Part shown: positions 32,607-39,198 of the stretch, one piece after another
Position numbering within the stretch: position 1 is the first letter of the stretch
Layout of the letters: each line of letters opens with the position of its first letter
Assembly: GCF_014654675.1 (NCBI RefSeq)
Contig: NZ_BNBC01000043.1
Span: 1-39,198, forward strand
Length of the DNA: 39,198 nt
Direction: 5' to 3'
DNA from: Streptomyces spiralis
GTDB taxonomy: Bacteria > Actinomycetota > Actinomycetes > Streptomycetales > Streptomycetaceae
The notes under the pieces: generated by a model
Seen by the model: the letters and a program-made list of their open reading frames with translations, nothing else
Databases searched by the model: none
Told to the model about the DNA's origin: nothing
Position numbers and translations under genes: made by a program

Positions 32607-33259
32607 TGTCCGCCTTCCTCGTCGAGGACCCCGGGGAAGGCCCGGTGCACGAACGACGCGATGTGGGAGTGCAGGGCCCGGGCCGCGCCGTCGGCGTCAC
32701 CGGCCAGGGCGAGCCGCAGGATCTCCCGGTGTTCGGCGGCCTCCCGCTCCCAGGAGGGGTCGGCGGACCAGGCGACGGCGGAGACGAGGGCGGCCTGGTC
32801 GCGGACCTCGTCGAGCATCCGGCCGAGCAGCGGGTTGCCGCAGGGCAGGTACAGCGCGCGGTGGAACTCGCGGTTGGCGAGGGAGCGTTCGGCGGTGTCG
32901 GCGGCCTCGTCTGCGCGGCGCAGCGCGTCCTGGGCGGCGTCCAGGGAGGCCCCGCGCCGGACCGAGCGCTTCAGGGCCTCGGGCTCCAGCAGGAGCCGCA
33001 CGTCGTAGACCTCGCGCGCCATGTCCGCGTCCACCATGCGCACCGTGGCGCCCTTGTACTGGCTCATCACCAGCAGCCCGGTGCCGGCCAGGGTCTTGAG
33101 CGCCTCGCGCACCGGGGTCTTGGACACCCCGAACTGTGCGGCGAGCTCGGTCTCGACCAGGGCTTGGCCCGGCGTCAACTGCCCGGTGAGGATGCGGCGT
33201 TTGATCTCCTCCAGCACGAACTGCGTGCGGGACGGGATCGGGGTGGGCACAGAGGTCAT
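32603..33259 (-). CDS. GntR-family regulator (FadR/FCD subfamily)
   Basis: A 218-residue regulator with an N-terminal winged HTH (LTPGQALVETELAAQFGVSK, then TPVREALKTLAGTGLLV) and a C-terminal all-helical FCD domain (DVRLLLEPEALKRSV, NREFHRALYLPCGN, EHREILRLALAGD), whose His/Asp/Glu residues can bind metal and a sugar-acid effector. It is the first gene of the operon with the DHDPS-family and IlvD/Edd genes, an arrangement typical of local control by the pathway's sugar acid. Start ATG 33259 follows GAGAGG. A perfect palindrome, TCATATATGA at 33290-33299, upstream may be its site. Confidence 0.88.
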   Translation of the reverse strand: MTSVPTPIPSRTQFVLEEIKRRILTGQLTPGQALVETELAAQFGVSKTPVREALKTLAGTGLLVMSQYKGATVRMVDADMAREVYDVRLLLEPEALKRSVRRGASLDAAQDALRRADEAADTAERSLANREFHRALYLPCGNPLLGRMLDEVRDQAALVSAVAWSADPSWEREAAEHREILRLALAGDADGAARALHSHIASFVHRAFPGVLDEEGGQ

Positions 33260-33289
33260 GCGCGCCTCTCGGATCTCGCGTATCGCGTC

Positions 33290-33299
33290 TCATATATGA
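33290..33299. promoter_or_regulatory. Perfect AT-rich palindrome upstream of gntR
   Basis: TCATATATGA is a perfect 10-bp palindrome 31 bases upstream of the gntR start. AT-rich sequence is rare here. It could be the GntR operator or part of the promoter. The remaining sequence to 33491 holds no gene I can support. Confidence 0.45.
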
Positions 33300-33491
33300 C
33301 GTATGGAGTACGACGCGATGAAGGTAAGAGGGGCGCGGCGTTCCGTCAATGCTTCTGACAAAGATGGGCCGGACGGTTTCGGGCGGACGGTTCTGACGGG
33401 CGGTCTCCGGCGCGCGCTCGGCGCCCAGAGCCGGCGGGCGGCTTCCGGCGCAGAGCGCGGACGCGTCGGAGGACCGGACCTGCGCGGGCGG

Positions 33492-34091
33492 TCAGGGCAG
33501 CCGGGGGCTCCAGCGCGGGTCCCGTCCGCTCAGCCCCAGCGCGCGGTCCAGCAGCGGGGCGTCCTCGGGGACGGGCACGACGGGGCCGAAGATGCCACGG
33601 CCGCGGGCGAGGCCGTCGCCCGCCGCCGCGTGCAGGAAGCCGTACGCCGCCCGCAGCGCCGCCGGGTCCGGCTCGTACTCCTGGCCGGTGGCGCGTGCCA
33701 GGTCCCAGCCGTGGATCACCAGTTCGTCGGCGACGACGGCGCCGGCGACCTCGCCGGGCAGGTCCACGCCGCCCGCGCGGGTCATGCCGGTCCAGGCGGC
33801 CGGGTCGCGCCAGATCTCGGCGAGGTCGTCGAGTGCCTTCGGGAGCTCTTCGCGCCAGGCGGGGCCGATGTCGGGCACGGCGGTGTTCGGGGGCGTGTCC
33901 GTGGTGACGCCCAGGTGTTTGCGCCCGGCGTCGCGGAAGGCCACCGCCAGGCCCAGCAGGTGCCCCAGCAGGTTCCGGGTCGCCAGGTCCGGACACGGCG
34001 TGGGGCCGGCGAGCTGCTCGTCGCGCACGCCCTCCGCCAGCCGTGCCACGGCCCGGGTCTGCGGGCCCAGGTCGAAGATCGTGTCGTTCAT
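33492..34091 (-). CDS. TIGR03086-type metal-binding protein (DinB/maleylpyruvate isomerase fold)
   Basis: A 199-residue protein of the TIGR03086 group, within the mycothiol-dependent maleylpyruvate isomerase / DinB-like four-helix fold. It shows GPTPCPDLATRNLLGHLLG (first metal-ligand His), and DELVIHGWDLARATGQ with the later His. Such proteins probably use mycothiol or a metal; the substrate is unknown. ATG 34091 (MNDTIFDLGPQTR) is favoured, with an AGGAGCAGCCG ribosome site; an extension to 34187 is unsupported. It is divergent from the MFS gene and has no clear link to the pectin genes. Confidence 0.82.
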   Translation of the reverse strand: MNDTIFDLGPQTRAVARLAEGVRDEQLAGPTPCPDLATRNLLGHLLGLAVAFRDAGRKHLGVTTDTPPNTAVPDIGPAWREELPKALDDLAEIWRDPAAWTGMTRAGGVDLPGEVAGAVVADELVIHGWDLARATGQEYEPDPAALRAAYGFLHAAAGDGLARGRGIFGPVVPVPEDAPLLDRALGLSGRDPRWSPRLP

Positions 34092-34247
34092 CGGCTGCTC
34101 CTCGTTCCGGTCGAGTCCTTCCTGAAGTTCAGACCCTCCCCGGCCCCGGAACTCATCGCACGCCGCCGGAGAGGGAGGCGGCGGCACCCCGGCTTACGGC
34201 ATCTGCCCCATCCGTACGAGGGGGCCTTAGGACCACGATCGCCAGGT

Positions 34248-35492
34248 ATGAGGACGATCGGGACGACCGAGTGGACGGTGCTCCGGGTGCTGCGGGACCG
34301 TGCGGCCGGCCTGTGCCTGGCGGCGGTGGTGATCTCCGGCTTCGGCTCGTCGGCGCTGTGGCTGGCCTGCGGGGTGTGGGTGAAGGACCTCACCGGCTCC
34401 GACGGGCTCGCCGCGCTGTGCCTGCTCGCGATGTGGGCGCCGGCCCTGGCCGGACCGCTGCTGGGCACGCTCGCCGACCGCGTCCGCCGCAGGCCCCTGC
34501 TGGTCGGTGCGAACCTGCTGCTCGCGGCCGTCCTGCCCGTCCTCCTCGCCGTCGGCTCCCCCGGCCGTGTCTGGCTGCTGTACGCGGTGCTGCTCCTCTA
34601 CGGCGCCACGGGCGTCGTGGAGGACGCGGCGGGGTCGGCGCTGGTCGCCTCGGCCGTCTCACCGGCGCTGCTCGGCGACTTCAACGGGCTGCGCACGGCC
34701 GCGACGGAGGGCATGAAGCTGGTCGCCCCGCTGGCGGGCGCGGGCCTGTACGCGGCCTACGGCGGCGGGTCGGTGGCCCTGCTGGACGCGGTCACGTTCG
34801 TGCTCGCCGCGGTCCTGTACGCGCGGTTGCGGCTGCGCGAGGAGAAGCCGGCACGGCCGGCCCGTACCTGGTGGGAGCAGACCGCGGACGGCGCCCGCCG
34901 GCTGTGGGCGCACCCGCGGCTGCGGCCCCTGGTGCTGGCCGGGGGCGCCACGATGCTGTGCGCGGGCCTGAACGGGGCGCTGGTCTACGCGGTCGTGGAC
35001 GCCCTCGGGCACGCTCCGGCGTACGCCGGGGTGCTGTACGCCGTGCAGGGCACCGGGTCGATCGCGGCCGGGCTGCTCTCGGGTGCGGGGCTGCGCGTCC
35101 TGGGCGGGCGCCGGTTCGTGGTGTACGGGATCGCCCTCACGGCGGCCGGGGTGGCCGTCCGGGCGGTGCCGCACGACCCGGCGGCCCTGGCCGGCAGTGC
35201 GGCGATCGGCGCGGGGCTGCCGTGCGTGCTGATCGCCGTGTTCACCACCGTGCAGCGCGAGACACCGGCGGAACTGGTCGGCCGGGTGGCCGCCACCGCC
35301 CACACGCTGGTCTTCGTGCCGAACGTCGTCGGGCTCGCGGCGGGGGCCGGACTGGTCGAGGCCGTCGACCAGCGCGCGCTGCTGCTCCTGCTGGGCATCG
35401 GCCTGCTGGTGACGGCGGCAGCCCTGGCTCACAGCCCGGCGAGCGCCGAGCGCACCGCCGCCGGGTCGCCGTCCGACGCCGACCCGACATGA
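34248..35492 (+). CDS. MFS transporter, probable efflux
   Basis: A 414-residue major facilitator protein with about 10-12 hydrophobic segments, including AVVISGFGSSALWLACGVWV and VLYAVQGTGSIAAGLLSGAG. The loop 2-3 motif LGTLADRVRRRPLL is the MFS motif A. Overall it resembles the actinobacterial MFS_3/EntS-type exporters. ATG 34248 follows CAGG weakly; most of the upstream open frame is noise. The last ~25 residues (AHSPASAERTAAGSPSDADP) lie in a 77-bp direct repeat of the convergent gene's 3' end, so the native C-terminus was probably replaced. The substrate is unknown. Confidence 0.85.
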   Translation: MRTIGTTEWTVLRVLRDRAAGLCLAAVVISGFGSSALWLACGVWVKDLTGSDGLAALCLLAMWAPALAGPLLGTLADRVRRRPLLVGANLLLAAVLPVLLAVGSPGRVWLLYAVLLLYGATGVVEDAAGSALVASAVSPALLGDFNGLRTAATEGMKLVAPLAGAGLYAAYGGGSVALLDAVTFVLAAVLYARLRLREEKPARPARTWWEQTADGARRLWAHPRLRPLVLAGGATMLCAGLNGALVYAVVDALGHAPAYAGVLYAVQGTGSIAAGLLSGAGLRVLGGRRFVVYGIALTAAGVAVRAVPHDPAALAGSAAIGAGLPCVLIAVFTTVQRETPAELVGRVAATAHTLVFVPNVVGLAAGAGLVEAVDQRALLLLLGIGLLVTAAALAHSPASAERTAAGSPSDADPT

Positions 35493-35694
35493 CCCACCCG
35501 CCGCGCTTCGGCCACGACCGGGTCCGTGCACGGCCCACGTCCCCGGCGCATCCCGGCCACCCCCGTACGGGACACCGTGGTCGCACAGGACACCACCCCG
35601 CCCTCCGCTCCGGAACAGCGGCAGCCCCGGCTCACAGCCCGGCGAGCGCCGAGCGCACCGCCGCCAGGTCGCCGTCCGACGCCAATCCGACGTG
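35415..35694. repeat. 77-bp direct repeats at two convergent gene ends
   Basis: Bases 35415-35491 recur with about eight differences at 35618-35694, an offset of 203. The right copy is the native 3' end of the 35632-36798 gene on the minus strand; the left copy is the 3' end of the MFS gene on the plus strand. The 139 bases between the genes hold no further gene. Confidence 0.8.
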
Positions 35695-36798
35695 GTACAG
35701 GCGCAGTTCGGTCGCGCCGAGACTTCGGGCGCGGTCGGCGTCCTGGGCCAGGGTGTCCGGTCTGCCGCCCATGCCGGAGACGATGGTCAGGTTGGCGGCG
35801 AGCACGGCACCGGCGCGGTCCTGGTCGGCGAACGGGGTGAGGAGGCCCGCACCGCCCGTGCAGGGCACCACCACGCCGTCGGCGACGGACAGGATGTGGG
35901 CGGGGTCGACGCCGGCGTTGGCGCCGCAGTGGTAGGAGACTGGGTCGGCGTGCAGCAGCACCTGGAAGCCGGCGGGGGCCGCCGCGCGGACGGCGGCGAC
36001 CGCCGCCTCCTGGAGTGTGCGGGCGGTGTCGTCGCGCCAGGCGCGGGTGACGGCCGCCATGGTCTCGCCGAGCAGCTTCTCGACGCCCGCCCAGCCTCCA
36101 TCGGAGGGCGCCGCGCCCTGCCAGACCGGTTCCAGGGCGGTGCGTACCGCGGCGGCCAGCTCCTCGGGGTCCAGGCCGCGTTCGCCGTAGCCCGCGCGGC
36201 AGGCCGGGCAGAAGCACAGGGACATGAGGTACTGCCCGGCCTCGCCGAGGGCGACGCCCGCGGTCTTGTCGTGGGCGTGCAGATGGGCGAGCCCGTACCA
36301 GCCGAGGGACTCCAGTTCGGTGCCGCGCGCCCCGGGCCGTACGGCGGCCTCGGCGGCCAGGTCGACCAGGTACGCGCGCGTGGCGGGCTGGGCGATGCAC
36401 GGCGCCCACGGGTAGCGGTCGCCGTAGGCGTTGACGACCGAGGTGTCCGGGTGCTCGGCGCCCAGGCGGGAGTTGTGGGCGAGGATCACCCAGGTGTGCA
36501 CGTCCAGGCCCGCCTCGGCGAGGGCCGCCGCCGCCTCGCCGTAGGCGTCCCCGGGCGCCCAGTCGCCGGCCGGGTACGGCCGGAGGGTGCGGCCCGCCCA
36601 GTGGTCGCCGGGCGGGTAGAGCACGGCGGCGTGCTCGGCGGTGACCACGCGGTGGCGCGGGTGGCGAGGGGTCAGGGCGCGGGTGGAGTGGTAGGCGGCG
36701 GCGAGCGTCACCTGCTCGACGCCGAGCGCGGCGATGCGGGCCGGCGCCGCCGGGTCGCCGACCACGTCCCACGGGTAGACGAACGCCGACGTCCTCAC
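35632..36798 (-). CDS. Unknown TIM-barrel, glycosyl hydrolase-like protein
   Basis: A 388-residue cytosolic, Ala-rich protein. It starts MRTSAFVYPWDVVGDPAAPA and has ILAHNSRLGAEHPDTSVVNA, YPWAPCIAQPATRAYLVDLA, the CFCPACRAGYGERG segment (CxCxxC), and HADPVSYHCGANAGVDPAHI. The layout, with the conserved CPxC after a lineage of barrel-like repeats, resembles GH-like TIM barrels (GHL or COG1649-like) rather than a defined family. GTG 36798 overlaps the stop of the 5-dehydro-4-deoxyglucarate dehydratase gene, so it must be made with it. It is thus a strong candidate for a part in uronate/aldarate metabolism. I cannot name its reaction. Its 3' end is duplicated at 35415. Confidence 0.72.
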   Translation of the reverse strand: MRTSAFVYPWDVVGDPAAPARIAALGVEQVTLAAAYHSTRALTPRHPRHRVVTAEHAAVLYPPGDHWAGRTLRPYPAGDWAPGDAYGEAAAALAEAGLDVHTWVILAHNSRLGAEHPDTSVVNAYGDRYPWAPCIAQPATRAYLVDLAAEAAVRPGARGTELESLGWYGLAHLHAHDKTAGVALGEAGQYLMSLCFCPACRAGYGERGLDPEELAAAVRTALEPVWQGAAPSDGGWAGVEKLLGETMAAVTRAWRDDTARTLQEAAVAAVRAAAPAGFQVLLHADPVSYHCGANAGVDPAHILSVADGVVVPCTGGAGLLTPFADQDRAGAVLAANLTIVSGMGGRPDTLAQDADRARSLGATELRLYHVGLASDGDLAAVRSALAGL

Positions 36799-37745
36799 GC
36801 GCGGTCCCCTTCCTCCGTCAGCAGCGCCTGGCCCCGCTCGATCAGGTGGGCGAGCTGCTTGACGTGGTCCTCGGCCGGTTCGTGCAGCGGCGGGCGCACC
36901 TCGCCCACGTCCAGTCCGCGCAGCCGTACGCCCGCCTTGACCAGGGAGACGGCGTAGCCCTTGCCCCGGGCGCGCAGTTCGACGAACGGGCGGTAGAAGC
37001 CGTCCAGCAGCCGGTGCGCGGTGGCGTCGTCGCCGTCGCGCAGCGCCCTGTGGAAGGCGAGGGCGATCTCGGGGGCGAAGCAGAAGACGGCGGAGGAGTA
37101 GAGGCCGATGCCGATGCCGCGGTAGGCCAGCTGGGTCTGCTCGGCGGTGGGCAGGCCGTTGAAGTACAGGAAGTCGCCGGGGACCTCGCTGCGGACGGCG
37201 CTGACGATCCGCTGCATGAGGTCCAGGTCGCCGACGCCGTCCTTGAGGCCGATGATGCCCTCCGTGCGGGCCAGTTCGACCGCCGTCTCCGGGGTGAAGA
37301 CGGCGTTGTCGCGCTGGTAGACGATGACGGGCAGGGCGGTCGCGGCGGTCAGCTCGCGGTAGTGGCGCAGCAGTCCCTCCTGGCCGGCGACCACCAGATA
37401 GGGCGGCATGGCGAGCAGCCCGTCCGCGCCGGCGGCCTCGGCGAGCCGTGCGTAGCGGACGGCGAGCGCGGTGCCGTATCCGGCGCCCGCCACGACCGGT
37501 ACGCGCCCTTCGGTCACCTCCACGGCCGCGCGGACGCAGGCTTCGAACTCCTCGGGGGTGAGCGCGTGGAACTCCCCGGTGCCGCAGCAGGCGAAGACGG
37601 CGGCGGCGCCCGCCTCGACGCCGCGGCGCACATGGGTGCGGTAGGCGTCGAGGTCGAGGGAGCCGTCCGGGCCGTAGGCGGTGACGGGGAAGAACAGCGG
37701 CCCGCTGGGGATGCTGAGTCGTTCGGCGAGGGGGGCTGACGGCAC
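36795..37745 (-). CDS. 5-dehydro-4-deoxyglucarate dehydratase
   Basis: A 316-residue DHDPS-superfamily enzyme that dehydrates and decarboxylates 5-keto-4-deoxy-D-glucarate to alpha-ketoglutarate semialdehyde (EC 4.2.1.41). Family marks are IPSGPLFFPVTAYGPDGSLD, CCGTGEFHALTPEEFE, catalytic Tyr in VIVYQRDNAVF (about 143), Schiff-base Lys in GIIGLKDGVGDLDLM (about 168) and FNGLPTAEQTQLAYRGIGIG. The spelling is typical of KDG dehydratase, not DapA. It is divergent from uronate dehydrogenase, with its own TTGACC-18-TAGCGT promoter, and a 16-bp palindrome sits at the likely start point. The downstream gene is coupled. Confidence 0.92.
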   Translation of the reverse strand: MPSAPLAERLSIPSGPLFFPVTAYGPDGSLDLDAYRTHVRRGVEAGAAAVFACCGTGEFHALTPEEFEACVRAAVEVTEGRVPVVAGAGYGTALAVRYARLAEAAGADGLLAMPPYLVVAGQEGLLRHYRELTAATALPVIVYQRDNAVFTPETAVELARTEGIIGLKDGVGDLDLMQRIVSAVRSEVPGDFLYFNGLPTAEQTQLAYRGIGIGLYSSAVFCFAPEIALAFHRALRDGDDATAHRLLDGFYRPFVELRARGKGYAVSLVKAGVRLRGLDVGEVRPPLHEPAEDHVKQLAHLIERGQALLTEEGDRA

Positions 37746-37784
37746 GGGCTCTCCCTAGGGCAGGCGCTCACGTTTCTGATTAGC

Positions 37785-37800
37785 GTCCATATTTATGAAC
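37785..37800. promoter_or_regulatory. Candidate operator at the start of the 5-dehydro-4-deoxyglucarate dehydratase transcript
   Basis: GTCCATATTTATGAAC is a 16-bp imperfect palindrome, 6 of 8 pairs, of the GTTC-N8-GAAC form with an AT-rich centre, like the site at 4678-4693. It starts 6 bases downstream of the TAGCGT -10 box on the minus strand, so a bound protein would cover the start point and repress. Confidence 0.55.
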
Positions 37801-37806
37801 GATCCC

Positions 37807-37836
37807 ACGCTAAAGGGCCCCATCGGCGCCGGTCAA
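37807..37836 (-). promoter_or_regulatory. Promoter of the 5-dehydro-4-deoxyglucarate dehydratase gene
   Basis: On the minus strand TTGACC (37836-37831) and TAGCGT (37812-37807) are separated by 18 bases, matching the vegetative actinobacterial promoter pattern. The leader is about 55 bases. Confidence 0.6.
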
Positions 37837-37885
37837 GCGCGCGAACCGGCAACACGGCGGCGGAATCCGCGCCTCCGCGCCACAC

Positions 37886-37915
37886 TTGACGCGGTGCGAC
37901 CCACATCCTTAGCGT
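37886..37915 (+). promoter_or_regulatory. Promoter of the uronate dehydrogenase gene
   Basis: TTGACG (37886-37891) and TAGCGT (37910-37915) are separated by 18 bases. The predicted start is near 37922, at the left arm of a perfect inverted repeat. It mirrors the divergent promoter exactly in -10 box and spacing. Confidence 0.62.
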
Positions 37916-37920
37916 GTCCA

Positions 37921-37947
37921 CGCATGTGAATGCCGTCTACACATGCG
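37921..37947. promoter_or_regulatory. Inverted repeat at the uronate dehydrogenase start point
   Basis: CGCATGTG (37921-37928) and CACATGCG (37940-37947) form a perfect 8-bp inverted repeat with an 11-base spacer, beginning at the predicted transcription start. It is different from the GTTC-type site, so it may bind another regulator, perhaps the GntR protein. Hairpin formation in the leader RNA is the alternative. Confidence 0.55.
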
Positions 37948-37973
37948 GTCTGCCGACTGAAGGAGATCCGAGG

Positions 37974-38783
37974 ATGCCCGCTCCCCGCACCGTTCTGCTC
38001 ACCGGCGCCGCCGGCGGGCTCGGCACCCTGATGCGGGGCCTGCTGCCCGAGTACGGCTACGCGCTGCGCCTCCTCGACGTCCGGCCGATCGAGGACGAGC
38101 CGGAGGCGATCACCGCGGACCTCTCGGACCGGGCGGCCCTGCGCGAGGCGGTCCGGGGCGTCGACGCGATCATCCACCTCGCGGGCATCTCCCTGGAAGC
38201 CCCGTTCGAGAAGATCCTCCGGGCGAACATCGAGGGGACGTACAACCTGTACGAGGCGGCCCGCGAGGAGGGCGTCGGCCGGATCGTCTTCGCCTCCTCC
38301 AACCATGCCGTCGGCTACACCCCCCGGCCGCAGGACGACGACCCGCTGATCCCCGTCGACACCCCGCGCCGCCCCGACACCTTCTACGGCCTGTCGAAGT
38401 CCTTCGGCGAGGACCTGGCCCAGCTCTACTGGGACCGGCACGGCCTGGAGACCGTCTCGGTGCGCATCGGCTCCTGCTTCCCCGAGCCGACCAGCGTGCG
38501 CATGCTCTCGATGTGGATGAGCCCCGCCGACGGCGCCCGCCTCTTCCACGCGGCCCTGACCGCCGAGCACGTCGGCCACACCGTCGTCTACGGCTCCTCC
38601 GCCAACACCCGCCTGTGGTGGGACCTCACCAGCGCGCGGGCGCTGGGCTACGAGCCGCAGGACGACTCCGAGCCGTACGCCGAGAAGCTGATCGCCGAGC
38701 AGGGCGAGCTGGACCCGGGCAACCCGGCGCACGCCTGCCTGGGCGGCCACTTCGTCACCGACCCGCCGATCTGGCCGTACTAG
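37974..38783 (+). CDS. udh: NAD-dependent uronate dehydrogenase
   Basis: A 269-residue short-chain/extended Rossmann enzyme that oxidises D-galacturonate or D-glucuronate to the aldarolactone (EC 1.1.1.203). The cofactor loop is TGAAGGLG (about 10-17). The active site has SSNHAVGY (Ser about 108-109) and YGLSKSFGEDLAQLY (Tyr 138, Lys 142), and the IGSCFPEPTSVRMLSMWMS block with conserved Arg/Ser is diagnostic for Udh relative to other epimerases. ATG 37974 follows GGAGATCCGAGG; an in-frame upstream ATG at 37914 would fall before the predicted start point. It begins the oxidative uronate route whose later enzymes are divergent (36795) and at 3096. Confidence 0.92.
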   Translation: MPAPRTVLLTGAAGGLGTLMRGLLPEYGYALRLLDVRPIEDEPEAITADLSDRAALREAVRGVDAIIHLAGISLEAPFEKILRANIEGTYNLYEAAREEGVGRIVFASSNHAVGYTPRPQDDDPLIPVDTPRRPDTFYGLSKSFGEDLAQLYWDRHGLETVSVRIGSCFPEPTSVRMLSMWMSPADGARLFHAALTAEHVGHTVVYGSSANTRLWWDLTSARALGYEPQDDSEPYAEKLIAEQGELDPGNPAHACLGGHFVTDPPIWPY

Positions 38784-38784
38784 G

Positions 38785-38977
38785 TGTATTGATCACGAGC
38801 GTTGCTAACGCGGGCCGGTCTTGATCGTGGCGAAGGCCCCCGTGTGTGGTGGAGGTGTCGAATCTTCACCGCACGGAGGCCTTCGTGTCCCACCGTAATG
38901 CCCGGCTGACCGTTCACGGCAGGCGGCTGCTCGTCGAACGTGTCCGCTCCGGCCGTCCCGTCGCCCACGTCGCCGCT
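38785..38977 (+). mobile_element. IS481-type insertion sequence remnant (5' end)
   Basis: From GTG 38885 the sequence encodes MSHRNARLTVHGRRLLVERV, then RSGRPVAHVAA, the conserved N-terminal HTH beginning of IS481-family transposases. After ~31 codons, near 38977, the match ends at unrelated sequence. Upstream, starting one base past the udh stop, the ~100 bases with GCGTT/AACGC and GATCACGA/TCTTGATCGTGG-like symmetry are probably the IS terminal repeat and leader. Confidence 0.7.
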
Positions 38978-39123
38978 GGTTGTACGACCTCCCTGCACGC
39001 CCACGCCCCCGCCGCGCGCGGCCCTGCCGCCGGACGGCGAGTGCCGGCAGAGCGCGGCGGAGGTGCGGGCGACCGTCGAGGCCTCGGCCCCGGGACGGTC
39101 GGAGGACCTGGGCGGGTGGAAGA

Positions 39124-39198
39124 CCCGGACGGGCGGCGGACCCGGACGGGCGGCGGACCCGGACGGGCGGCGGACCCGGACGGGCGGCGGACCCGGAC
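39124..39198. repeat. 17-bp minisatellite running off the window end
   Basis: The unit CCCGGACGGGCGGCGGA is repeated four times without change from 39124, and a fifth begins at 39192. It continues past the window. Because 17 is not a multiple of three, the repeat runs open in each frame. Confidence 0.9.

Noticed and set aside
33303..34247. Long N-terminal extension of the MFS frame
   Set aside because: It is antisense to the TIGR03086 gene and shows no membrane segments; ATG 34248 matches family N-termini.
39124..39198. The 17-bp repeat as a CRISPR or replication iteron set
   Set aside because: Units are directly adjacent without spacers, and no Rep or Cas gene is present in view.

Overview
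The window is chromosomal DNA of a Streptomyces-like actinomycete. It is very GC-rich with strong G/C third-position bias, uses many GTG starts and ATGA/GTGA stop-start overlaps, has promoters with actinobacterial TAGNNT -10 boxes, and carries SBP/permease operons without an ATPase gene. Most of it is a pectin and sugar-acid utilisation region, interrupted by a polymorphic-toxin locus and several recombination scars.

Layout. 1-200: hairpins and a repeat. 201-2085 (-): class V aminotransferase and DsbA-family oxidoreductase. 2161-2400: remnant of a GNAT gene beside a 32-bp tandem repeat. 2443-4625 (-): DUF1349 protein and alpha-ketoglutarate semialdehyde dehydrogenase, divergent from an IclR regulator (4767) followed by a GNAT gene. 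6152-9167 (+): coupled membrane protein, sensor kinase and NarL/LuxR response regulator. 9220-10677: penicillin-binding protein. 10678-11482: IS5-type transposase scar and a truncated, frameshifted gene. 11526-12320 (-): secreted HAD acid phosphatase. 12558-19501 (+): WXG100-like protein, a 1424-residue RHS toxin, its likely immunity gene, and a cassette of three small coupled genes bracketed by a ~367-bp direct repeat.

19533-29788 (-) is one long pectin operon, read from high to low coordinate: two sugar ABC permeases, a Gfo/Idh/MocA oxidoreductase, a DUF6807 protein, GH43, a sugar-binding lipoprotein, rhamnogalacturonan acetylesterase, PL1 pectate lyase and pectinesterase. Two LacI-type palindromes lie upstream of it. 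29956-33259 (-) is a coupled gntR - DHDPS-family - IlvD/Edd dehydratase operon. A TIGR03086 protein and an MFS transporter follow. 35632-38783 holds a GH-like protein of unknown function and 5-dehydro-4-deoxyglucarate dehydratase (-), divergent from uronate dehydrogenase (+). The window ends in an IS481-type remnant and a 17-bp minisatellite.

How it fits together: the secreted pectinesterase, lyase, acetylesterase and an arabinan/xylan-type GH43 would release galacturonate, oligogalacturonides and arabinose. Uronate dehydrogenase and 5-dehydro-4-deoxyglucarate dehydratase belong to the oxidative galacturonate route. The IlvD/DHDPS pair fits the non-phosphorylative arabinonate route. Both yield alpha-ketoglutarate semialdehyde, which the aldehyde dehydrogenase at 3096-4625 would oxidise to alpha-ketoglutarate. 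A 16-bp GTTC-N8-GAAC-type palindrome occurs both in the iclR/dehydrogenase gap and at the predicted start point of the 5-dehydro-4-deoxyglucarate dehydratase transcript, suggesting common control. Galactarolactone opening/isomerisation and galactarate dehydration have no recognisable gene here; the unknown 388-residue protein is a candidate for a related job.
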